NCBI RefSeq assembly: GCF_036075115.1
Contig: NZ_CP107958.1
Coordinates: 8,308,001-8,372,000 of the forward strand
Length of the DNA: 64,000 bases
Origin: Streptomyces sp. NBC_00377
Lineage (GTDB): Bacteria; Actinomycetota; Actinomycetes; Streptomycetales; Streptomycetaceae
Direction: 5' to 3'
Both the position numbers and the translations under genes were made by a program. The notes under the pieces were generated by a model. That model ran no database searches, had not been told where the DNA came from, and saw nothing but the letters and a program-made list of their open reading frames with translations. Shown here in pieces: positions 35,700-44,263 of this stretch. How positions within the stretch are numbered: the first letter of the stretch is position 1; every line of letters starts with the position of its first letter.

Positions 35700-36680
35700 A
35701 TGCATCCCTTCTCCTTCACGAAGGCCGCCAACACCCGCGAGGTCCTCAATGCCGGTTGCGCGGGCGGCCGTTACATCGCCGGCGGCACCACCCTCGTCGA
35801 CCTGATGCGCGAGACCGTCGAGCGGCCCGAAACCCTGGTCGACATCAGCGACCTGCCACTGCGCGAGGTCAGCGTCACCGAGCGCGGAGGCTTGCGCATC
35901 GGCGCCCTGGTGAGCATGGCCGAGAGCGCTGCCCACCCCAAAGTGCGCTCCCTCTTCCCCGTCGTCTCCGAGGCTCTGGAGCTGAGCGCGTCGGCCCAGC
36001 TGCGGAACATGGCGACCATCGGCGGCAACATCATGCAGCGCACCCGCTGCACGTACTTCCGGGACGTGAGCGCCGACTGCAACAAGCGTGAGCCCGGCTC
36101 GGGCTGTGCAGCGTTGCACGGCTTCAACCGCATGCACGCGATCCTGGGTGCCTCCGACGTGTGTGTGGCCACGCACCCGTCCGACGTGGCGGTGGCCTTC
36201 GCGGCGCTGGAGGCGACCGTGCACCTGCTGGGCCCGGATGGGGAGCGCACGGTACTTTTCGCCGACTTCCTGCTGCGGCCCGGCAACACCCCCAACCGTG
36301 AACAGGCCTTGCGTAGGGGCGAGTTGATCACGGCAGTGGAGATCCCCGCCCTGCCGCGCCCGTTGAAGTCCGGCTACCTGAAGGTGCGTGACCGGCAGTC
36401 GTACGAGTTCGCCCTCACTTCCGCCGCCGTGGCGCTGCACATCCGCAGCGGGGTGATCCGGGAGGCGAAGGTCGCCGCCGGGGGCGTGGGCACGGTGCCG
36501 TGGAAGCTGCCCGCCGTCGAGAAGCACCTGGTCGGTGAGCGTCCCTCGGAGTCGTTGTGGGCAGCCGCCGCCGAGCGAGCCGCCGACGGGGCACGTCCCC
36601 TTGACCACAACCGGTTCAAGGTCGCGCTGCTCAAGCGGACCGTCGAACGTCAGCTGCGCGTCGTAGGAGGTACAAAGTGA
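35700..36680 (+). CDS. FAD/[4Fe-4S] subunit of the molybdenum hydroxylase (PaoB-like)
   Basis: The 326-residue protein binds FAD through YIAGGTTLVDLM and ATIGGNIMQRTRC. The insert RTRCTYFRDVSADCNKREPG and GSGCAALHGFNRMHAILG supplies cysteines for the additional [4Fe-4S] cluster found in PaoB and 4-hydroxybenzoyl-CoA reductase. A CO_deh_flav_C domain follows (about 215-320). It transfers electrons from the two [2Fe-2S] clusters to FAD and on to an acceptor. The stop overlaps the GTG start of the next gene in GTGA, so the subunits are translationally coupled. Confidence 0.93.
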   Translation: MHPFSFTKAANTREVLNAGCAGGRYIAGGTTLVDLMRETVERPETLVDISDLPLREVSVTERGGLRIGALVSMAESAAHPKVRSLFPVVSEALELSASAQLRNMATIGGNIMQRTRCTYFRDVSADCNKREPGSGCAALHGFNRMHAILGASDVCVATHPSDVAVAFAALEATVHLLGPDGERTVLFADFLLRPGNTPNREQALRRGELITAVEIPALPRPLKSGYLKVRDRQSYEFALTSAAVALHIRSGVIREAKVAAGGVGTVPWKLPAVEKHLVGERPSESLWAAAAERAADGARPLDHNRFKVALLKRTVERQLRVVGGTK

Positions 36681-38875
36681 GCCCCCAGCCCCAGGCAGCC
36701 GTGGGTGCGCCGCTGTCCCGGGTGGACGGGCGGCTGAAGGTCACCGGCAAGGCGCAGTACGCCGCCGAGTTCGACGTCGACGGGGTGGTGCACGCGGTCA
36801 TCGTCGACGCTAGCATCGGACGCGGCTGTATCACCGGCTTCGAGACCCGTGATGCCGAAGCCCATCCGGGCGTGCTGCGCGTGATCCACCACGGCAACGC
36901 GCCGAAGCTGCCGTACCGCGACAACTCCAACGGTTCGAACAACCCGGCAGGACGCAGACTGCGGGTCTTCCAGGACGACAAGGTCCTCTTCCACGGCCAG
37001 CCGGTCGCTGTCGTGGTGGCCACCACGCTGGAGGCCGCGCAGCACGGCGCGAGCCTGGTGAAGGTCCGCTATGAAGCCGAGCAGCCCTCGACCGACCTGA
37101 CCGAGGGCAAGGCGGGCGAGCCGACCGAGTACGCGCGCGGTGACGCCGAAACCGGCCTGCGCGACTCGGCGGTGAGGATGGACCTGACCTACCGCATGGC
37201 ACGCAACCACCACAACCCGATGGAGACCCACGCCACCATCGCCCGCTGGGACGGGAACAAGCTCACCATATGGGACAAGACCCAGTGGGTGGTGGGCACC
37301 CAGACGGAACTCTCCACGGTGTTCGATGTGCCGCTGGACTCCGTGCGGGTCATCAACCCCTTCGTCGGCGGCGCCTTCGGCAGCGGACTGCGCTGCTGGC
37401 CGCACACGGTCGTCGCCGCGCTGGCCGCCCGCGAGATGAAACGTCCGGTCAAGGTGGTCCTGACCCGCAAACAGATGTACTTCGGCACCGGCTTCAGGCC
37501 CTCCTACGAGTACCGGCTGAGCCTGGGCAGCGACCGGCGGGGCCGTCTGAAGGCCACGGTCCACGAGATAGACGCGGAGACCTCGTCGTACGAGACGTTC
37601 GAAGAGGCCATCATGCTCGCCGGCCAGATGTTCTACAGCACACCGAACGTCAGCCAGGCGTACCGCAAAGTGCCCCTGGATGTGAACAGCCCGATCTGGA
37701 TGCGCGGTCCGGGCTTCGCGAACGCCTCCTTCGCCATCGAGTCGGCCATGGACGAACTCGCGCACCGCCTCCGCATCGACCCGATCGAACTGCGCCGGCG
37801 CAACGAACCGGCCGAGGACGAGTCGAACAACCTGCCCTGGTCCACCCGCCGGCTGCGCGAGTGCTACACCGTGGGCGCCCGGGAGTTCGGCTGGCACCGG
37901 CACAACCCGAAACCCCGCGCGAGGCGTGACGGCGACTGGCTGATCGGTCTGGGCATGGCCGCGGCCGTGTACGACCCCAACAACATGGAGGCGCACGCGC
38001 GGGCCCGCCTGAACGCGGACGGCACCGCGGTGGTCGAGGCAGCCGCCAGCGACATGGGCCCGGGCACCTACACCTCCCAGACCCAGGTCGCCGCCGACGC
38101 CCTCGGGCTGACCATGCGCGCGGTGACCTTCCGGCTCGGCGACTCCCTGTATCCGCAGACCCCGCCGCACGGCGGCTCCATGACCATGATGTGCGTCGGC
38201 TCCGCCAACCTCGACGCCTGCAACAAGATCCGCCGACAAGCGATCAAACTGGCCGTCGAGGACGAGGCATCACCCCTGTACGGAGCCAAGGCCGAGGACA
38301 TCGTCGTGCGCAGCGGGCGCCTGCACGTGCAGGGCAACCCGGCCCGTGGCGAGACCTACCAGCGGCTGCTGACCCGCAACAACCTCACCCACCTCGAAGC
38401 CGACGGCTCGTGGTCCGGGCCACAGGATCCCGAGCGGCACTCGTATTACTCCTACGGCGCGGTCTTCACCGAGGTCGGTGTGGACGCGGCGCTGGGCCTG
38501 GTGCGGGTGCGGCGGATGCTCGGCGTGTACGACTGCGGCCGCATCGTCAGCCCCAAGCTCGCCGACAGCCAGGCACTGGGCGGCATGGTCGGCGGCATCG
38601 GCCAGGCGCTCCTTGAGCACACGGTCACCGACCACCGTGACGGCCGGATCGTCAACGCCGACCTTGCCGGCTACCTGGTCCCGGTCAACGCCGACATCCC
38701 CGAGATCAAAGCGATCTACCTGGAGGGCGAGGACATGCAGGCCGACCCGCTCGGCGTCAAGGGAGTCGGAGAGATCGTCCAGGTCGGGGTAGCGTCCGCC
38801 ATCGCCAACGCCGTCTTCAACGCCACCGGCCGACGAGTCCGCGAACTGCCCATCACCGCCGACGCGTTGCTCTGA
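36677..38875 (+). CDS. Molybdopterin-binding catalytic subunit (PaoC/XdhB-like)
   Basis: The 732-residue protein has the same length as E. coli PaoC. It contains the aldehyde oxidase a/b hammerhead domain (about 15-125) and two Mo-binding domains with NPFVGGAFGSGLR, WMRGPGFANASFAIESAMDE, AAASDMGPGTYTSQTQVAAD and GVKGVGEIVQVG, where the Glu near residue 699 is the catalytic base. Substrates of the PaoC group are mainly aromatic aldehydes; closely related enzymes act on isoquinoline or other heterocycles, so the substrate is inferred. It starts with GTG overlapping the previous stop. A strong terminator follows. Confidence 0.94.
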   Translation: MSPQPQAAVGAPLSRVDGRLKVTGKAQYAAEFDVDGVVHAVIVDASIGRGCITGFETRDAEAHPGVLRVIHHGNAPKLPYRDNSNGSNNPAGRRLRVFQDDKVLFHGQPVAVVVATTLEAAQHGASLVKVRYEAEQPSTDLTEGKAGEPTEYARGDAETGLRDSAVRMDLTYRMARNHHNPMETHATIARWDGNKLTIWDKTQWVVGTQTELSTVFDVPLDSVRVINPFVGGAFGSGLRCWPHTVVAALAAREMKRPVKVVLTRKQMYFGTGFRPSYEYRLSLGSDRRGRLKATVHEIDAETSSYETFEEAIMLAGQMFYSTPNVSQAYRKVPLDVNSPIWMRGPGFANASFAIESAMDELAHRLRIDPIELRRRNEPAEDESNNLPWSTRRLRECYTVGAREFGWHRHNPKPRARRDGDWLIGLGMAAAVYDPNNMEAHARARLNADGTAVVEAAASDMGPGTYTSQTQVAADALGLTMRAVTFRLGDSLYPQTPPHGGSMTMMCVGSANLDACNKIRRQAIKLAVEDEASPLYGAKAEDIVVRSGRLHVQGNPARGETYQRLLTRNNLTHLEADGSWSGPQDPERHSYYSYGAVFTEVGVDAALGLVRVRRMLGVYDCGRIVSPKLADSQALGGMVGGIGQALLEHTVTDHRDGRIVNADLAGYLVPVNADIPEIKAIYLEGEDMQADPLGVKGVGEIVQVGVASAIANAVFNATGRRVRELPITADALL

Positions 38876-38878
38876 ACC

Positions 38879-38926
38879 GGAGCGCCCCGGGCCACTGAGG
38901 AGCGGCCCGGTCGCCCGGGGCGCTCC
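38879..38926 (+). terminator. Terminator after the Mo-hydroxylase operon
   Basis: A perfect 14-bp stem (38879-38892 with 38913-38926, 20-base loop) begins four bases after the stop codon of the catalytic subunit. Confidence 0.85.
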
Positions 38927-39061
38927 ATCCTCGTCCGGCAGTCGGTCCCCCGTCCGGCTGTCGGACTTCCTCGGGGGACTGCCGTCGCGTACCCCTCGTC
39001 GGGCGCGGCGGCGGCCCGCCTGTCGCTCCGATCCCCTCGACCCACACGGAGAAATCCACCC

Positions 39062-39240
39062 ATGCTGAACACCGCGGAGACGCTGAACCGTTGGTGCCGC
39101 GAAGCTCGTCCCATCGCGCTGGCCACCGTCGCCTGCGTCTGCGGCTCGAACCTCTGGCCCAACCGCGGCGTTGAGGTGATCGACGGCCCCACCCCATGGG
39201 ACCCAGTACGTCGGTGTCGTCGAGGGGGTCGGCCATGAAT
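39062..39240 (+). pseudogene. Chimeric remnant: XdhC N-terminus joined to alcohol dehydrogenase
   Basis: The start reads MLNTAETLNRWCREARPIAL then ATVA, matching the first 24 codons of xdhC at 33378 (MLNIADVLHRWCRTARPFAL). It then switches to CVCGSNLWPNRGVE, matching CICGSDLWPYRGIE of the alcohol dehydrogenase at 32086. A shifted frame continues with QYVGVVEGVGHE, like HEYAGVVEEVGSE. The sequence upstream also resembles the xdhC leader. It runs into the flavodoxin gene start. Confidence 0.85.
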
Positions 39241-39915
39241 CCGCACGGCGTCAGCCGCCGCAAACTGCTGGCACTGATTACCGCCGGCTCCGCTGCCGCA
39301 GCGGGGCTCCTGGCCGTGGACTGGCAGAACGCGTCCGGCCCCGGCTGGCCGGGCATCTCCCCGGTCAACGCCGGGGGCACACCACCTAGGCGGGGCGACA
39401 AGACCCTGGTCGTCTTCTACTCCAAGACCGGCAGGAACTTCCCCGACCTCAACCTCGAAGTCGGCAACACCGCCCAGGTCGCCGGATTCATCCACGACCG
39501 GGTCGGCGGGGACAGATACGAGGTTGTCCCGGCTGAGCCGTACCCGGCCGACTACGACGAGACCGACAGGATGGCGCAACGGGAGGCGAGTGAGCGCCTC
39601 TACCGTCCCATCAAGCCCGGCACACCCGACACCGACCAATACGGCACAGTCTTCCTCGGCTTCCCGGTCTGGTGGGGCGAACAGCCCATGGCGATGCAGA
39701 CCTTCATGCGGGATCACGATCTCAACGGAGCCAGGATCGTGCCCTTCGTCACCCACGAAGGCTCGCAGTTCGGCAACTCACTTGAAATCCTCGAGCGCTA
39801 CTACCCCCAGGCAGACGTCCTGGACGGCTACGCCCGGCAGGGTCAGCAGGTCTACCGCGATCCTGACGGCACCCGGACCCAGGTCAACTCCTGGCTGGAA
39901 GGACTGGGGTTCTGA
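39235..39915 (+). CDS. Exported flavodoxin-like protein
   Basis: The 226-residue protein begins MNPHGVSRRKLLALITAGSA, a probable Tat signal (Arg-Arg) ending near residue 45. The flavodoxin fold follows, with the FMN phosphate loop VVFYSKTGRNFPD and the aromatic loop LGFPVWWGEQPMAM; the C-terminal part contains VTHEGSQFGNSLEIL. Most flavodoxins are cytoplasmic, so an export signal is notable. The stop TGA overlaps the next gene's ATG in TGATG, so it is coupled to the membrane ferric-reductase-like protein and may exchange electrons with it. Upstream it abuts the xdhC-ADH chimera, so its native promoter may be replaced. Confidence 0.85.
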   Translation: MNPHGVSRRKLLALITAGSAAAAGLLAVDWQNASGPGWPGISPVNAGGTPPRRGDKTLVVFYSKTGRNFPDLNLEVGNTAQVAGFIHDRVGGDRYEVVPAEPYPADYDETDRMAQREASERLYRPIKPGTPDTDQYGTVFLGFPVWWGEQPMAMQTFMRDHDLNGARIVPFVTHEGSQFGNSLEILERYYPQADVLDGYARQGQQVYRDPDGTRTQVNSWLEGLGF

Positions 39916-41186
39916 TGGCCAGGACGCTGCTGCTGTGGGGCCTTGTCGCGGTGTTCCCGCTGCCCCTTGCGCTCACCTTGAACGCCCAGCTCACGGACGT
40001 GACGAGCATGCGGCTCTACATATCCCTGGGGCTGGTCGCGTACTGCTGGTGGCTGCTGGCGATCCTGCTCAGTGTGCGCCCGTCCTGGCTGGACCGGGCC
40101 GTAGGGCTGCGGCACATTTACGCGCTGCACGGTGTGCTCGGCATCCTCGCCCTCATCCCGGCATATCTGCACCGCGAAAACACCTTCGCCCCGAGCACCT
40201 GGGCCAGGGACCTCGGTGATTGGGCGTTCTGGGCGGCGTTCGCGGTGCTGGGCTATTCGCTCCTGTTCATGAGCGGATGGCTGACCGACAGGTCGCTACT
40301 CCTGCTGAAGGTGAAGAGCCGGCTCGAACTTGTCTTCCGGCACCAGATCTCGGTCTGGATACATCGGCTCAACCTGGCCGCCGTCCTCCTGATCTGGCTG
40401 CACGTCCACCTGATCGACCGGGTGGCCCAGCACTTCGCGTTCATGGTCCTCTTTGACCTCTACACGCTGGCGGTGCTCGGCATCTACGTCTGGAAGAAAT
40501 GGATCGCACCAGACAGCTACCTCACGGGAAGAGTGCAGGACAACGTCGCACTGAACCGGGCGACCCGCAGGCTGGCGGTCACACTTGACCGTACGTCGAC
40601 GACGTCACGGCCCGGCGACTTCTACTTCCTCCGGTTCGAGGACCCGGGCATCGGCCGGGAATGGCATCCCTTCTCCGCGACCGACGACCGTCACGACACC
40701 CTGACGTTCACGATCCGGCAGACCGGCGACTACACCCGCAAGGCCGGCGGCGTCGCGCCCGGAACACCAGTACGCCTGGAAGGACCGTTCGGACAGTTCG
40801 ACCAGACTGTCCGGCAACACCCTGCCGGTGCACCGCTCGTGCTCGTGGGCATGGGCGCAGGTGTCGCACCGCTGCTAGGTCTGATCTCAGCCCATCGCGG
40901 GGATCGGCGCATCCACCTGCTCTGGTCGGTCCGCCGTCCCGAGGACGCCTACTACGGCACCCTTCTGAAGGAGTACGAAAACCTCAGCGGCGGTCGCCTC
41001 ACCGTAACTGTCCGGACCGGGCGGTTCACCCGAGACGATCTGGCGCATGCCCTGTCCGAGGAGGAGGTCGCGCGTGGGGCGTTCTTCGTCGTCGGGCCCA
41101 ACCCGGCCGTGCTGGCCACCCAACGCACGCTGCGCCGCATCGGGGTATCAAGAGGCCGCACCCACCACGAGCGACTCACGATGTAG
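39915..41186 (+). CDS. Membrane ferric-reductase-like flavocytochrome
   Basis: The 423-residue protein has about six transmembrane helices (about 4-195) with paired histidines suited to haem ligands (HIYALHGVLGILALIPAYLH, WIHRLNLAAVLLIWLHVHL). A cytoplasmic FAD domain follows (about 205-295; RPGDFYFLRF, HPFSATDD, DYTRKAGGVAPGTPVRLEGP), then an NAD(P) domain (about 300-423; LVGMGAGVAPLLGLI, VVGPNPAVLATQRTL). It should move electrons from NAD(P)H across the membrane. It is coupled to the exported flavodoxin, a plausible acceptor outside. A degraded copy of its FAD region lies at 34564-34800 on the other side of the Mo-hydroxylase operon. Confidence 0.9.
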   Translation: MARTLLLWGLVAVFPLPLALTLNAQLTDVTSMRLYISLGLVAYCWWLLAILLSVRPSWLDRAVGLRHIYALHGVLGILALIPAYLHRENTFAPSTWARDLGDWAFWAAFAVLGYSLLFMSGWLTDRSLLLLKVKSRLELVFRHQISVWIHRLNLAAVLLIWLHVHLIDRVAQHFAFMVLFDLYTLAVLGIYVWKKWIAPDSYLTGRVQDNVALNRATRRLAVTLDRTSTTSRPGDFYFLRFEDPGIGREWHPFSATDDRHDTLTFTIRQTGDYTRKAGGVAPGTPVRLEGPFGQFDQTVRQHPAGAPLVLVGMGAGVAPLLGLISAHRGDRRIHLLWSVRRPEDAYYGTLLKEYENLSGGRLTVTVRTGRFTRDDLAHALSEEEVARGAFFVVGPNPAVLATQRTLRRIGVSRGRTHHERLTM

Positions 41187-41203
41187 TTCCGGCTCATGCC
41201 AAC

Positions 41204-41424
41204 TCAGCCGCCCCCATGGATAGTTCGCTGGTTGACGCCGATGATCCGGTCCCCGTTCTCGTCGCTGGTCTCCAGCACGTCGGCGGCGAGGCCGATGCCC
41301 GCGACGTTGGCAAGCACTGCCGGAGGGCCGACCGCCAGCGCTCGGCGGCGAAGGCGAGCGCGATCGCGCGGCCGAGGCCGGAGCCTGCGCCGGTGACGAG
41401 GACGGTCTTGCCGGCGCACACCAT
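41204..41424 (-). pseudogene. Frameshifted and deleted short-chain dehydrogenase
   Basis: The frame starts MVCAGKTVLVTGAGSGLGRA and continues IALAFAAE. After a frameshift and a deletion of the middle it reads VLANVAGIGLAADVLE then TSDENGDRIIGVNQRTIH, ending in a stop at 41204. The central NNAG region is shortened to LANVAG and the catalytic Tyr-x-x-x-Lys half is missing. Confidence 0.8.
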
Positions 41425-41515
41425 GACGGTGAGGCCACACCCGCGCGACGTGGTGGAACTACGGGAACCGCTCGGAGTCCGCGCCAACTCCAGCTTTCAG
41501 CAGGGACGTTGCACG

Positions 41516-42106
41516 TCAGACGCGCTGCCCGGCGTCCAGCAGCGCGAGGACGTTGTCCACCCCCTGGTCGAGGAGCTCGTTGGCGAGTCGGTTGTCGGTC
41601 AAGGCGCGGGAGAGCTGCAGCGTCCCGGCCATCAGGCCGAGGAGACTGAGTGCCTTCACGCGGGCGGAGGACGGGTCCTCGGGCGCCATGCGGGCGGCGA
41701 TGCCGTCGATGAGGATCAGCACGCCGTCGGTGTACGCCTGCCTGGTCACGTCGGTGCAGCGCCCGATCTCGTCGAGCAGAGCGGCGTTGGGGCAGCCGTC
41801 GCCGAGCATTTCGCGGTGCTGGGGCGAAAGGTAACCCCGCACGATCTGTTCGAGTCCGGCGCGGCCGGGCGCGGCCTCGGCGACAACGCTCTCGGCCTGC
41901 GCCTTCAACTGGTCGGCGATCGCCGTGGTGACGAGGTCGTCCTTGGATGCGAAGTGGGCATAGAAGGCACCATTGGTCAGCCCCGCGTCCTTCATGAGCG
42001 TCGAGACGCCGGAGCCGTCAATACCGTCCTGCTTGAACCGGCGGCCCGCCGTCTCGATGATCCGCCGCCTCGTCTCCGACTTGTGCTCTTTTCCGTACCG
42101 CACCAC
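41516..42106 (-). CDS. TetR-family transcriptional regulator
   Basis: The 196-residue protein has the TetR DNA-binding domain (about 8-58; ETRRRIIETAGRRFKQDGID, TLMKDAGLTNGAFYAHFASK) and a C-terminal domain with the pattern GCPNAALLDEIGR common to AcrR/TetR regulators of redox genes. GTG 42106 is preceded by AAGGAG and an in-frame GTG follows directly. A quasi-palindrome ATTGCGAACGTAAT lies 65 bases upstream (42171-42184) and may be its operator. Confidence 0.9.
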   Translation of the reverse strand: MVRYGKEHKSETRRRIIETAGRRFKQDGIDGSGVSTLMKDAGLTNGAFYAHFASKDDLVTTAIADQLKAQAESVVAEAAPGRAGLEQIVRGYLSPQHREMLGDGCPNAALLDEIGRCTDVTRQAYTDGVLILIDGIAARMAPEDPSSARVKALSLLGLMAGTLQLSRALTDNRLANELLDQGVDNVLALLDAGQRV

Positions 42107-42170
42107 AGCACACGCTCCTTCATCGACCAAAAGGACCGGTTGCCCTCTACCGACTGGGCCAGTGTATGGT

Positions 42171-42184
42171 ATTGCGAACGTAAT
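42171..42184. promoter_or_regulatory. Quasi-palindrome upstream of the tetR gene at 42106
   Basis: ATTGCG-AA-CGTAAT has one mismatch between arms. It lies in a locally AT-rich stretch typical of a promoter. The assignment to the adjacent TetR is positional. Confidence 0.4.
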
Positions 42185-42236
42185 CCAAAGAATCGGCGTG
42201 GGCTCGACGAGGTCGGGGGCCGGGGCTCTCGGTCGG

Positions 42237-42665
42237 TCAGGACTGCAGCTGGGCGAACAGTGTCGCGAGGTCGATGAGGCCCCAGTGGTCGGTGAGTTTC
42301 CCGTCGGCCACCTTGAACATGCGGACCTCCAGCACCTTGATCGATCGGCCGGTGGCGGGAGTGCCGTTGAAGGGTCCGGTGTTCGTGCCGGCGAGGACGA
42401 AGCTGATCGCGAACCAGTCGCCCTCGGCGACGACACGGACCGGCGCGGCGGCGAAGTCGGGGACCGCATTTAGGAACGACGCCAGCACCGCGCGGGTCCC
42501 GTGGACGCCTGAGGTGGTGCCGTCGGCGGCGTGGTTGCGGAAGTCCGGCGCGTACAGGGCGAACAGGCCGTCGATGTCATGCGAGTTGACGAGTTCGACG
42601 TACTCATCCGCAAGTGGGTGCAGGTCGGCCGCGGTCGTTCGGTTCTCGACGTTCGAGGAAGACAT
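42237..42665 (-). CDS. SnoaL-like (NTF2 fold) protein, polyketide-cyclase family
   Basis: The 142-residue protein has the SnoaL pattern: an N-terminal helix with YVELVNSHDIDGLFALYAPD, then FRNHAADGTTSGVHGTRAVL and a C-terminal sheet with SIKVLEVRMFKVADGKLTDHW. The group includes polyketide cyclases, ester hydrolases and many small-molecule isomerases, so the reaction is unknown. ATG 42665 follows TTGGAGAAG. It lies in line with the tetR and SDR genes on the same strand. Confidence 0.88.
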   Translation of the reverse strand: MSSSNVENRTTAADLHPLADEYVELVNSHDIDGLFALYAPDFRNHAADGTTSGVHGTRAVLASFLNAVPDFAAAPVRVVAEGDWFAISFVLAGTNTGPFNGTPATGRSIKVLEVRMFKVADGKLTDHWGLIDLATLFAQLQS

Positions 42666-42879
42666 GCGCTTCTCCAATGGGGCTGGAACAGACGGGTTGG
42701 AGGAGCAGGGTCCGGCAACGTTTCGTGAGGGGTGCCGGCGTTCCGATCGGCGCGGTCGGGTGGCGAGGAAGGTGGCCACCTCGGCCGTGAAGGCATCGAT
42801 GGGCCGGCACGGGTGACGGCGGCTGAGTGCCCCTCGCCGTCGTGTCCCGCCGCAGTGGGGTTTTCCGGGCGGTGGGCGT

Positions 42880-43578
42880 TCAGGACAGCTGCGGGTAGAG
42901 CACGGAGACGCCCCCGGACAGTGCGGCCTGGGCTTGCCGGGCGGCGTCGTCCGCGAGGATCTCGTAGGCGCCGGCGGCGATGCCGTCGATGGCGATGCGG
43001 GCGATGTCGGCGGGGTCGGACTTGGGCGCGTCGACGGCCCGGGCCATGTCGGTGTCCATGTAGCCGACGTGCAGGCCGGCGACGCGGATGCGCTGGTCGG
43101 CGAGTTGGAGGCGCAGGGTGTTGGTGAGTGACCACTGTGCGGACTTGGCGGCGCAGTAGGCGCCGGCCTCCGGGAAGCTGAACCAGGACAGGCCCGAGAG
43201 GATGTTCAGGATCGCGCCACCGCCGCCCGCTGCGATCTGGGGTGTGAAGGCCCGGACCACCGAGAGGGTGCCGAAGTAGTGGGTGTCCATCTCCAGGCGG
43301 ATGTCGTTCAGACCCGCGGCCAGTAGATCGGCCCCGGTGGAGGACCCTGCGTTGTTGATCAGGACGGTCACGTCACCGGTGGCCTTTGCGGCGGCCGCGA
43401 CGGAGGCGGGGTCGGTGATGTCGATCGCGATCGGCTTGGCGCCGGGCAGGTCGACTTGGTCGGGATTGCGGGCGCCGGCGTAGACCGTGGCGCCGCGGCT
43501 GAGCAACTCGGTGGCGAGGGCCCGGCCCAGGCCCCGGTTGGCTCCGGTGACGAGGGCGGTGCTGGTGGAGAGGTCCAT
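42880..43578 (-). CDS. Short-chain dehydrogenase/reductase
   Basis: The 232-residue SDR has TALVTGANRGLGRALATELL, LINNAGSSTGADLL and the active site ILSGLSWFSFPEAGAYCAAK, in which the Ser, Tyr and Lys are in the right places. The Arg after the second strand (YAGARNPDQ) suggests NADP(H). ATG 43578 follows CGAGGAG. The segment around its active site was copied into the SDR-MFS chimera at 43795-44172. The promoter region holds TATGATCATA (43661-43670). Confidence 0.93.
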   Translation of the reverse strand: MDLSTSTALVTGANRGLGRALATELLSRGATVYAGARNPDQVDLPGAKPIAIDITDPASVAAAAKATGDVTVLINNAGSSTGADLLAAGLNDIRLEMDTHYFGTLSVVRAFTPQIAAGGGGAILNILSGLSWFSFPEAGAYCAAKSAQWSLTNTLRLQLADQRIRVAGLHVGYMDTDMARAVDAPKSDPADIARIAIDGIAAGAYEILADDAARQAQAALSGGVSVLYPQLS

Positions 43579-43660
43579 GAAAAGCTCCTCGCGATGTGGG
43601 AAGGGCGCTGTGGCGGCGCATCGGCTGCGCCTGCTGATGGGCTCTCTCGAGCAATTAAAG

Positions 43661-43670
43661 TATGATCATA
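43661..43670. promoter_or_regulatory. AT-rich palindrome in the SDR promoter
   Basis: TATGATCATA is followed by AATTCAA. A related TATTATCATCGTAATTCAA occurs at 46957-46975 before another SDR gene. The two may share a regulator, but the match is short. Confidence 0.4.
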
Positions 43671-43794
43671 ATTCAATAAACCTGGTGACCGCAAGACAAG
43701 GAGGCGGCCCGCGCCCTCGTCGTGTCGGGCTTCGAGGTGATCGGAAAGGCTCGTACCACCGCGCGAGTCACCGCGCGAGTCACCGCGCTCCCGT

Positions 43795-44172
43795 GTCGCG
43801 CAACGCCGGCTGCGTGGTGAGCAGCTGCGGGATGACGAACAGCAGGGTGAAGTACCCCGCGGAGAGAGCGAGTATCAGGCAGGTGGCGGTCTGGAACCGC
43901 GTGGACCGGATTGTCGTCATCGGCACATAGCCGTCGGGGCGGCGGCGCGTATAGATGATGAGCAGGGTGATCGAGATCGCCGTCGCTGCCAGGCCGGCAG
44001 TGGGTGCGAGGCGACCATCACGACGCTTCCGGAGAGCACCCACTGTGCGGACCTGGCGGCGCAGTAGGCGCCGGCCTCCGGGAAGCTGACCCATGACAGG
44101 CCGGACAGGATGTTCAGGATCGCGCCCCCGCCGCCCGCCACGATCTGGGGTGCCAAGGACCGGACCGCCGAG
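43795..44172 (-). pseudogene. Chimeric remnant: SDR active-site region joined to MFS transporter
   Basis: On the minus strand 44172 to about 44041 encodes APQIVAGGGGAILNILSGLS and WVSFPEAGAYCAARSAQW, nearly identical to the intact SDR at 42880. From about 44040 it continues VLSGSVVMVASHPLPA, then (after a frameshift) ATAISITLLIIYTRRRPDGY and ALSAGYFTLLFVIPQLL, matching the MFS gene at 51113-52339. Two genes about 8 kb apart have thus contributed to one fragment. Confidence 0.9.
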
Positions 44173-44263
44173 AGGGATCCCGCGACCGCTTCCACCCGGG
44201 CCGGTCGATGGGCAGGGGCCCTGTATCCGTTTCCGAGGGGCCGCTTCCGCCGTGGGGGCTCAT

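Noticed and set aside
41140..41186. Possible xdhC fragment fused to the end of the flavocytochrome gene (shared ACCCACCACGAGCG)
   Set aside because: Proteins of this flavocytochrome family normally end with a similar His-x-Glu-Arg sequence, so the match is probably chance within a genuine C-terminus.
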